DNA of 47,182 nucleotides, taken from the NCBI GenBank assembly GCA_945952415.1, contig CAMFIF010000027.1, positions 1 through 47,182 on the forward strand, given 5' to 3'. Below are positions 42,064 through 47,182 of this stretch, in pieces (position 1 is the stretch's first letter; the number at the start of each line of letters is the position of its first letter). A program made the translations under genes and the position numbers. The DNA comes from an uncultured Rhizobium sp. (GTDB lineage Bacteria > Pseudomonadota > Alphaproteobacteria > Rhizobiales > Rhizobiaceae). The notes beneath the pieces were generated by a model, which ran no database searches, was not told where the DNA came from, and saw nothing but the letters and a program-made list of their open reading frames with translations.

Positions 42064-42109
42064 CCCACATCCAATCTTGGTACGTCAAGTATATAATTAG
42101 GATATTTTT

Positions 42110-42413
42110 CCTATTTATTTTAACTTTCCTTATATTGCGGAAATTATTCGAAAATCTGGCGAAAGGGTGGAAAAAGGCGCGTTTCGCTGGCGATTCCGGC
42201 AAAAAGGTTCCGGGCTTTGGGGCGGGTGGCGGGCAAAGAAATCTCGGAACTTCCCGGGGCGGGAGGTGTTTCTTCCTTGCCGGTGGTTGCAGCCACCCCC
42301 GGCCGGCACGGGTGAGAACCGGTGCCGCCGGCCTGGCACCGGGACCGTCTTTCCTCCCGGATGGACCGGCAGGCCAAGACAAGGGCTGCTTGCGATCAAG
42401 AGGAGAAGATCCA
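42110..42413. other. Intergenic stretch between the IS element and the Gly/Ser-rich protein
   Basis: The first 30 bases are AT-rich (original upstream region of the GTA cluster, now severed by the IS). The rest is GC-rich without a convincing gene. A perfect hairpin CCGGTGCC-N8-GGCACCGG lies at 42319-42342, about 70 bp before the next ATG, and could be part of a structured leader. An open frame in register with the next gene exists but lacks a start signal. Confidence 0.5.
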
Positions 42414-42833
42414 ATGAAACTCATCACACATGCGGCGCTTGCGGCCGCGCTCTTTGCATCCGTGGCCGCGGCCCCGGCCTTCGCCCAGACCTCCACCGGC
42501 TCCGGCACCACCACCGGTTCCGGCACGACGATGGACAGCACCAGCGGCACCACCACCACCATGCCGACGGATGAACACTGCGTGGACAGCAGCACCAAGA
42601 ACACCACGGGCACCGCTTCCACGGGCAATGAACAGCCCTGCAGCGACGCTTCGAAGACGCCGACCGGCGGCAATGCCAACAGCCACAGCGGCTCGACCAG
42701 CGACAGCAACACCGACGGTTCGGGCACCAATGGCTCGGGCACCGGCGGGTCCGGTTCCGGCGGCTCCACGGGCGGTTCGGGCTCGGGCGGTTCGGGCTCG
42801 GGCTCGGGCTCGGGCTCCGGTTCGGGCGGCTAA
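42414..42833 (+). CDS. Secreted Gly/Ser/Thr-rich low-complexity protein
   Basis: Protein of 139 residues. The signal peptide MKLITHAALAAALFASVAAA ends at PAFAQ, a classic AxA cleavage site. The mature part is Ser/Thr/Gly-rich (STGSGTTTGSGTTMDSTSG), with two cysteines (EHCVDSS and EQPCSDAS) that could pair, and ends in a pure Gly-Ser tail (GGSGSGGSGSGSGSGSGSGG). AGGAGAAG stands 8 bases before the ATG. Such proteins occur in rhizobia without known function. The C-terminal GS repeats arise from GGCTCG-type hexamer repeats prone to slippage. Followed by a strong terminator. Confidence 0.85.
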   Translation: MKLITHAALAAALFASVAAAPAFAQTSTGSGTTTGSGTTMDSTSGTTTTMPTDEHCVDSSTKNTTGTASTGNEQPCSDASKTPTGGNANSHSGSTSDSNTDGSGTNGSGTGGSGSGGSTGGSGSGGSGSGSGSGSGSGG

Positions 42834-42852
42834 TTGCCACCTCCAGTCAAGA

Positions 42853-42889
42853 AAAACTCCCGGCCAGCCCTGCAGCCGGGAGTTTTTTT
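42853..42889 (+). terminator. Rho-independent terminator
   Basis: AAAAACTCCCGGC, a 10-base loop and GCCGGGAGTTTTTTT form a 12-bp stem with a T-run, 20 bp after the stop of the Gly/Ser-rich protein gene. The A-run on the other side would let it also work on the minus strand. Confidence 0.92.
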
Positions 42890-43021
42890 GTGTCCTGCTG
42901 CCCCCTCCTCCCCCAAAAAATGCGGGCTTCAGCGAAGCGAGGGGGAACCAAACCGCCCGTTGCGGCTTTCCTCTTTCAACCGGGCCGAGAGAAGCGCCCC
43001 GGCAAGAAAAGGGAAAAGACC

Positions 43022-43096
43022 ATGAACCGCATCATCTGGGCCGTTGGCGCCATCGTCATCATCCTCGCGATCCTGTCCTATGCGGGCTTCCGCTGA
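43022..43096 (+). CDS. 24-residue single-helix membrane peptide, copy 1
   Basis: Encodes MNRIIWAVGAIVIILAIL then SYAGFR: a short polar start, one complete hydrophobic helix and a basic end. The start has GGGAAAAGA before it. The reading frame is duplicated with variation 144 bp downstream (15 of 24 residues identical), with the start MNxIIW, the VGA and the ending R conserved. Substitutions are conservative, which argues for selection at the protein level. No function known. Likely an inner-membrane small protein. Confidence 0.7.
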   Translation: MNRIIWAVGAIVIILAILSYAGFR

Positions 43097-43165
43097 CCGG
43101 CATCGCCTGCGCGTGACATCACCCCCTCATGGCCGCCTGGCGGCCCGTTCCTCAGGAGTATCATC

Positions 43166-43240
43166 ATGAATCAGATCATCTGGCTGGTCGGCGCCGTCGT
43201 CATCGTCATCGCCATTCTTTCCTTCTTCGGGTTGCGGTAA
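43166..43240 (+). CDS. 24-residue single-helix membrane peptide, copy 2
   Basis: Encodes MNQIIWLVGAVVIVIAIL then SFFGLR, the paralogue of the peptide at 43022-43096 with the same length and layout. An independent ribosome site CAGGAG stands 7 bases before the ATG. It ends in TAA. A mosaic repeat follows after 31 bp. Separate ribosome sites and conserved amino-acid pattern make chance unlikely. Confidence 0.72.
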   Translation: MNQIIWLVGAVVIVIAILSFFGLR

Positions 43241-43271
43241 GCGGGCTGGAGTCGGCGTATGCGGACGCGCG

Positions 43272-43536
43272 CCCCCCTCTGTCAGCTTCGCTGACATCTC
43301 CCCCGCATCCGGAGCAGCTTCGCTGCCCGTGAGGGGGGAGATCAAGCTGGCGTTTTGCTCTGTCAAACACTCAGCGTCGCATCCGCAGCAACGGTAGCGA
43401 GGGACTTCCAAGATTAGCGGCATCTCGATCTCCCCCCTTGCGGGGGAGATGCCCGGCAGGGCAGAGGGGGGTGTGTTTCCGCATACGCCGAGTCCAATCT
43501 CTCCCCCTCACGGGCAGCAAAGCTGACAGAGGGGGG
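43272..43536. repeat. Mosaic intergenic repeat element, long composite
   Basis: The 316-bp gap before the UPF0260 gene is filled by a direct unit with the GGAGCAGCTTCGCTGCCCGT module, an ~80-bp linker with CTTCCAAGATTA and GGCATCTCGATCTCC, and inverse units ending CTGACAGAGGGGGG. The linker is the same as in the element at 1750-2029, so both are copies of one long element. No gene is visible. Confidence 0.82.
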
Positions 43537-43556
43537 TGCGCCCCAGCGAACTCCAC

Positions 43557-44027
43557 CTACCCCCTCGCCTTCACCCCGTGGCCCACGGTCAGCGGCCAGT
43601 CCACCACGTAATCCTCGTAATCCTCGATCGCCACGGCGCTTTCCTCCACCGTGCGGCCGCGCACGGAGATGCCGGCCCGGTGAACCGTTTCCGGGTCGCC
43701 TGAAATGAGGGGGTGCCACCATTTGAGGTCCTCGCCGTCGCGCACCAGGCGGTAGCCGCAGGTGGGGGGCAGCCAGGAAATGGTGCGGACCTCGTGCGGG
43801 GTGAGCTGGATGCAATCCTCGACGATCTGCTGGCGGTTCTCGTAGGAGCGGCAGCGGGCGGTTTCGCCGTCGAGCAGGCGGCAGCCGACGCAGGTGAAGA
43901 CCACCTCGCCCGTATCCCAGTCCTCGAGCTTGTTCAGACAGCACAGGCCGCAGCCGTCGCACAGGCTTTCCCATTCGGAAAGCGACATCTCTTCCAGGCT
44001 CTTGGCCTTCCAGAACGGCTCGGTCAT
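43557..44027 (-). CDS. UPF0260 / YcgN-family cysteine cluster protein
   Basis: Protein of 156 residues of the YkgJ/YcgN CxxCxxCC type. Conserved features are [55 protein letters not shown] and [10 protein letters not shown] with [18 protein letters not shown]. The eight or nine cysteines probably hold iron or zinc; the family is annotated as a putative zinc- or iron-chelating domain without a proven reaction. ATG 44027 (MTEPFW) has GGGAG at good distance and matches the family start. ATG 44057 adds ten residues with a poor ribosome site. Confidence 0.93.
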   Translation of the reverse strand: MTEPFWKAKSLEEMSLSEWESLCDGCGLCCLNKLEDWDTGEVVFTCVGCRLLDGETARCRSYENRQQIVEDCIQLTPHEVRTISWLPPTCGYRLVRDGEDLKWWHPLISGDPETVHRAGISVRGRTVEESAVAIEDYEDYVVDWPLTVGHGVKARG

Positions 44028-44236
44028 CGGCGGTGCGCTCCCGTTTGCAACAGTCATCCCGAATTGGAACGATTTTAGATCATGCGGACCCGCAAGCCCT
44101 TGTCCTTTGCGGCCAAATCGCCCAAAGATCAGGCGAAGGTTTGACCTCAGACGGCGCTCCGCCTTCGATCCTTCTTGCCCCGAACGGGCGCGAGGTCAAG
44201 GCGCGGGTGCTCTTTCGACCGGGAATGTGATCCAGC

Positions 44237-46402
44237 GTGACGGAAAAGACCCCCTCTCCGAACGGCGGCCGGCGCAAGCGGTTCATTCTGCTGCGCATCG
44301 ATTCATGGATCGATTCCAGCCTGTGGAATACGGGCTATCGCGCCGCGGAGATCTGGGAGGAGATCACCATCTTCTTCCGCCGCTTCCGGGTAAAGGGATG
44401 GACGCGGGCGGTGTTCGAGGTGATGGGCGAGGCCGCGACCTGGGGCACGGCGGGCGCCGTGCTGATGCTGGCGCTGGCCCAGCCCTCCATGGAGGCGACC
44501 AAGGGCGACTGGAAGAATCGCGGCGATTTTGCCGTGACCTTCCTCGACCGCTACGGCAATGTGATCGGCCATCGCGGCATTATCCATGCGGACAGCGTGC
44601 CGATCGAGGAGCTGCCGGATCATTTCGTCAAGGCGGTGCTGGCGACCGAGGACCGGCGCTTCTTCGACCATTTCGGCATCGATTTCCTGGGCCTCATCCG
44701 CGCCATGAGCGAGAATGCGCGGGCGGGCGAAGTGGTGCAGGGCGGCTCGACCCTGACCCAGCAGCTGGCGAAAAACCTCTTTCTTTCCAACGAGCGCTCG
44801 CTGGAGCGCAAGATCAAGGAAGCCTTCCTGGCGCTCTGGCTGGAGGCCAATCTTTCCAAGAAGGAAATCCTGCGCCTTTATCTCGACCGCGCCTATATGG
44901 GCGGCGGCACGTTCGGCGCGGCGGCGGCGGCAAAATTCTACTTCGGCAAGAATATTACCGATGTGAACCTGGCGGAGGCGGCCATGCTGGCGGGCCTGTT
45001 CAAGGCGCCGGCCAAATACGCGCCGCATGTGAACCTGCCGGCGGCGCGTGCCCGCGCCAACGAGGTGCTGACCAATCTCGTCCAGGGCGGGCTGATGTCG
45101 GAGGGCCAGGTGGTGGCCGCCCGTCGCAACCCGGCCACCGTGGTGGACCGGGGCACCGTCGTCTCGCCGGATTTCTTCCTCGACTGGGCCTTCGAGGAGG
45201 TGCAGCGGCTGGCGACACGCTTCCCCGAGCACACGCTCACCGTGCGCACCACCATCGACATGGGCCTGCAGCAGGCCGCCGAGGACAGCGTGGAAACCTC
45301 GCTTCGGGAATTCGGCGAAAGCTACCGGGTGAAGCAGGGCGCGCTGGTCATGATCGAGAATGGCGGGGCGGTGCGCGCCATGGTGGGCGGGCGCGACTAT
45401 GGCGAAAGCCAGTTCAACCGCGCCACCAAGGCGCTGCGCCAGCCGGGCTCCTCCTTCAAGGTCTATACCTATTCCGCCGCCATGGAGAAGGGCATGACCC
45501 CCGATACCGTGGTGGTGGATGCGCCGATCACCTGGCGCGGCTGGTCGCCGCAGAACTATCACAATTCCTATTCCGGCCGGGTGACGCTGACGACGGCGAT
45601 CGCCAAGTCGATCAACACCATTCCCGTGCGGCTGGCCAAGGACGTGCTCGGCATCGATGCGATCGTCAACACCGCCAAGGCCTTCGGCGTGGAAACGCCG
45701 ATCCGCCGGGACAAGACCATTCCGCTCGGCACATCGGAACTCACCGTGCTCGACCAGGCGACCGGCTATGCGGTGTTTCCGGCGGGCGGCATGCAGTCGC
45801 GCCGGCATGGCATTGCCCAGATCCTCTCCGAGGACGGACGCGTGCTCTATGATTTCGACCGGGACGAACCACCCGCGAAGCGTGTGCTTTCCGAAGTGGC
45901 CGCCTCCAACATGAACAAGATGCTGGTGCAGATCCCCGTGATCGGCACGGCGCGCAAGGCGGCGCTGGACCACGGCATCGTCACCGGCGGCAAGACGGGC
46001 ACGACCCAGGCCTATCGCGATGCCTGGTTCTGCGGCTTTACCGGCAATTACACCACCGCCGTCTGGTTCGGGAACGACGACTATACGTCTTCCAACAACA
46101 TGACGGGCGGCTCGCTGCCGGCCATGACCTTCAAACGGCTGATGGATTACGCCCATCAGGGCATCGAGCTGCGCCCCATTCCGGGAATCGACAATCCCAA
46201 CCCTTCCACCCCCGAGGGCGAGGCCCCGGACGAGGGTCAGAAGGTGGCCGAAAATCAGGATACCGGCCTGCCGCTGATGCCGCCGCTGCAGCGCCCGCGC
46301 TCGCTCTCCAGCGACGCCACCCGCCTGATCCGCGAGATCGCCAACGACCTCAAGACCGCCCCGCCGCTTCCCGACCCGGCCAAGGTGGGCAGCGTGAACT
46401 GA
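44237..46402 (+). CDS. Bifunctional penicillin-binding protein (transglycosylase/transpeptidase, PBP1A family)
   Basis: Class A PBP of 721 residues that polymerises and cross-links peptidoglycan. A cytoplasmic basic start and membrane helix (about 66-82) are followed by the glycosyltransferase domain GT51 (about 110-280): catalytic Glu138 in ATEDRRFFDHFGID, QGGSTLTQQLAKN (about 168-180), and KKEILRLYLDRAYMGGGTFG. The transpeptidase domain has SxxK in PGSSFK (about Ser405), SxN in AKSINT and KTGTT (about 585). The C-terminus is a Pro/Glu-rich tail. An N-terminal arm with two Trp-rich pieces (SWIDSSLWNTGYRAAEIWEEI) is longer than in E. coli PBP1A and is typical of rhizobial homologues. Confidence 0.94.
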   Translation: MTEKTPSPNGGRRKRFILLRIDSWIDSSLWNTGYRAAEIWEEITIFFRRFRVKGWTRAVFEVMGEAATWGTAGAVLMLALAQPSMEATKGDWKNRGDFAVTFLDRYGNVIGHRGIIHADSVPIEELPDHFVKAVLATEDRRFFDHFGIDFLGLIRAMSENARAGEVVQGGSTLTQQLAKNLFLSNERSLERKIKEAFLALWLEANLSKKEILRLYLDRAYMGGGTFGAAAAAKFYFGKNITDVNLAEAAMLAGLFKAPAKYAPHVNLPAARARANEVLTNLVQGGLMSEGQVVAARRNPATVVDRGTVVSPDFFLDWAFEEVQRLATRFPEHTLTVRTTIDMGLQQAAEDSVETSLREFGESYRVKQGALVMIENGGAVRAMVGGRDYGESQFNRATKALRQPGSSFKVYTYSAAMEKGMTPDTVVVDAPITWRGWSPQNYHNSYSGRVTLTTAIAKSINTIPVRLAKDVLGIDAIVNTAKAFGVETPIRRDKTIPLGTSELTVLDQATGYAVFPAGGMQSRRHGIAQILSEDGRVLYDFDRDEPPAKRVLSEVAASNMNKMLVQIPVIGTARKAALDHGIVTGGKTGTTQAYRDAWFCGFTGNYTTAVWFGNDDYTSSNNMTGGSLPAMTFKRLMDYAHQGIELRPIPGIDNPNPSTPEGEAPDEGQKVAENQDTGLPLMPPLQRPRSLSSDATRLIREIANDLKTAPPLPDPAKVGSVN

Positions 46403-46734
46403 CCGGGCGCGGGCGCCTCACACCCTGGGATGACAGGACAGATCAGGCCGGACAATAACCCCCGATTGAAATCCAACATGTAACCCCGATCAGCAGCGAT
46501 CTGCCTGAGCAGGGCGGAGGGCTGCCGCATGCAGGGCACCCGCTCCCACTCAAAACAGCCGAAATCCGGTTACCCCCCTTGCAATATCGTTAATTCATTA
46601 TTAAGAATTAAACGGAAATGTGTTTTAATAATGGCTTATATCGTCAGCCACTCTCGTAAATACCAGTAAAATAAATATAAATTGGAGATCGGCCTTCCAC
46701 TGAAAAACCGATTTCCGTTTTTGGAGGAAGCGAA
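46403..46734. other. Intergenic region with AT-rich promoter-like part
   Basis: The first ~150 bases are GC-rich, with no gene that I can support. From about 46580 the base composition becomes AT-rich and contains an inverted repeat TTAATTC-N8-GAATTAA (46590-46611) and many TA-rich blocks (TTTTAATAATGG, TAAAATAAATATAAA). This is the likely control region of the repetitive protein gene that starts at 46735. Confidence 0.55.
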
Positions 46735-47182
46735 ATGACAATCACCCTAGCGAACCTTATGCTGAGCCTGGACCAGATCAACAAGCTCATCGATTATCTG
46801 AACAGCGCCAAGCTGCAGCTCTCTTCCGGGGGTACTCAGCAATTTGATGCAACCTTGGGATTTAACACCATCCTCAATCCCGCACCGGCCTACGAGGAGA
46901 CAATCACCGTAGGCAGCAGCAGTGCCCCGTCCGGAAGCCACGATACCAGCACGCCGAGCGGCAGCACCGACAGTGCCCCTGCATCCTCCGGCGGCAGCGG
47001 CGCCAGCACGCCCAGCAGCAGCACCGACAATGCCCCTGCTTCTTCCGGCGGCAACGGCGCGAGCACGCCCAGCAGCAGCACCGACAGTGCCCCTGCATCC
47101 TCCGGCGGCAGCGGCGCCAGCACGCCCAGCAGCAGCACCGACAATGCCCCTGCTTCTTCCGGCGGCAACGGCGCGAGCACGC
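46735..47182 (+). CDS. Repetitive Ser/Gly/Ala-rich protein, 3'-truncated by window edge
   Basis: The open frame runs from ATG 46735 (preceded by GGAGGAAG) to the window end without a stop, at least 149 residues. The N-terminus MTITLANLMLSLDQINKLI is amphipathic, not a signal peptide. A short globular-looking part (to about residue 70) is followed by perfect 19-residue repeats of the type STPSSSTDNAPASSGGNGA, with four complete units (46948-47175) and a fifth started. Such repeat regions occur in exported surface or type I-secreted proteins. No secretion motif is visible in the available part. Function unknown. Confidence 0.8.
   Translation, partial: MTITLANLMLSLDQINKLIDYLNSAKLQLSSGGTQQFDATLGFNTILNPAPAYEETITVGSSSAPSGSHDTSTPSGSTDSAPASSGGSGASTPSSSTDNAPASSGGNGASTPSSSTDSAPASSGGSGASTPSSSTDNAPASSGGNGAST
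46948..47175 (+). repeat. 57-bp tandem repeats with 114-bp period
   Basis: Four in-frame 57-bp units (46948-47004, 47005-47061, 47062-47118, 47119-47175) and the start of a fifth. Units alternate between two versions that differ in the codons for Asp-Ser/Asp-Asn and Gly-Ser/Gly-Asn, so the true period of near-identity is 114 bp. This points to duplication of a two-unit block. It continues past the window. Confidence 0.9.

Larger units (their letters stand above)
39398..42101. mobile_element. Complete IS1595-family element with passenger genes
   Basis: Inverted repeats at 39398-39421 (CCTAATTATATACTTGACGT...) and 42078-42101 are perfect over 24 bp. The 8-bp direct repeat ATATTTTT occurs at 39390-39397 and 42102-42109, as expected for IS1595-family insertion. 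Inside are the ISXO2-type transposase (39460-40452), short open frames, a small CxxC protein (40702-40941) and a HEPN-motif protein on the opposite strand (41116-42063). The intact ends and identical repeats suggest a recent insertion. Some IS1595 groups are known to carry passenger genes. Confidence 0.93.

Noticed and set aside
44303..46156. 617-residue minus-strand open frame
   Set aside because: Antisense to the penicillin-binding protein with intact SxxK, SxN and KTG motifs.
46255..46539. 94-residue minus-strand open frame after the penicillin-binding protein gene
   Set aside because: Half of it overlaps the PBP coding region antisense, and no start signal or domain is seen.
46948..47175. 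Regular 57-bp repeats considered as a CRISPR array
   Set aside because: Units are directly adjacent with no unique spacers and are in frame in a coding region, so this is a protein repeat.

Overview
The window looks like chromosomal DNA of a Rhizobiaceae-type alphaproteobacterium (Rhizobium/Agrobacterium/Sinorhizobium relatives). The reasons are the high-GC coding style, the neighbourhood pepN, PleC-like kinase, glnE, degP, two-component pair, cycHJKL (ccmI-ccmE-ccmF-ccmH), FeuPQ-like pair, a rhizobial-type gene transfer agent (GTA) cluster, and many GC-rich mosaic intergenic palindromes of the RIME/REP kind. I cannot name the species.

Layout. 1-2067: 3' two-thirds of pepN, then a mosaic repeat. 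2068-9034 (minus): a PleC-like sensor kinase and glnE, separated by two small toxin-antitoxin-like modules, an mqsRA pair (+) and a DUF4160/DUF2442 pair (-). In both, the toxin or first gene is interrupted (frameshift; amber stop) while the partner is intact. 9173-13041 (+): degP, an OmpR-type regulator and its kinase, followed by an intact prlF-yhaV toxin-antitoxin pair. 14119-18178 (+): four overlapping cytochrome c maturation genes. 18440-21601 (-): a 17-kDa-antigen-like lipoprotein and a FeuP/FeuQ-like two-component system with a small exported protein (possible FeuN) upstream. 21771-22918 (-): a markedly AT-richer two-gene island encoding a degenerate phospholipase-D-like protein and a three-helix membrane protein. 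I do not recognise this pair as a named system.

23176-39236 (-): an essentially complete GTA structural cluster (small terminase candidate, large terminase, portal, DUF6107-like membrane protein, prohead protease, capsid, connectors, tail tube, tail chaperones, short tape measure, DUF2460, DUF2163, NlpC/P60, 1279-residue tip protein and a holin-like protein). It is split between terminase and portal by repeats, a DUF559 nuclease-like gene and a Dabb-domain gene. Directly upstream of the first GTA gene sits a complete 2.7-kb IS1595-family element (39398-42101) with perfect 24-bp inverted repeats and an 8-bp target duplication. It carries a transposase, a small CxxC protein and a 315-residue protein with a HEPN-type R-x4-H motif. 

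42414-47182: a secreted Gly/Ser-rich protein with a strong terminator, two tandem 24-residue membrane peptides, a further mosaic repeat, a UPF0260 protein, a bifunctional penicillin-binding protein, and the start of a repetitive Ser/Gly/Ala protein that runs off the end.

The best candidates for undescribed biology are the AT-rich PLD-like/membrane gene pair, the HEPN cargo inside the IS1595 element, and the tandem 24-residue membrane peptides. I see no rRNA, tRNA or CRISPR array.
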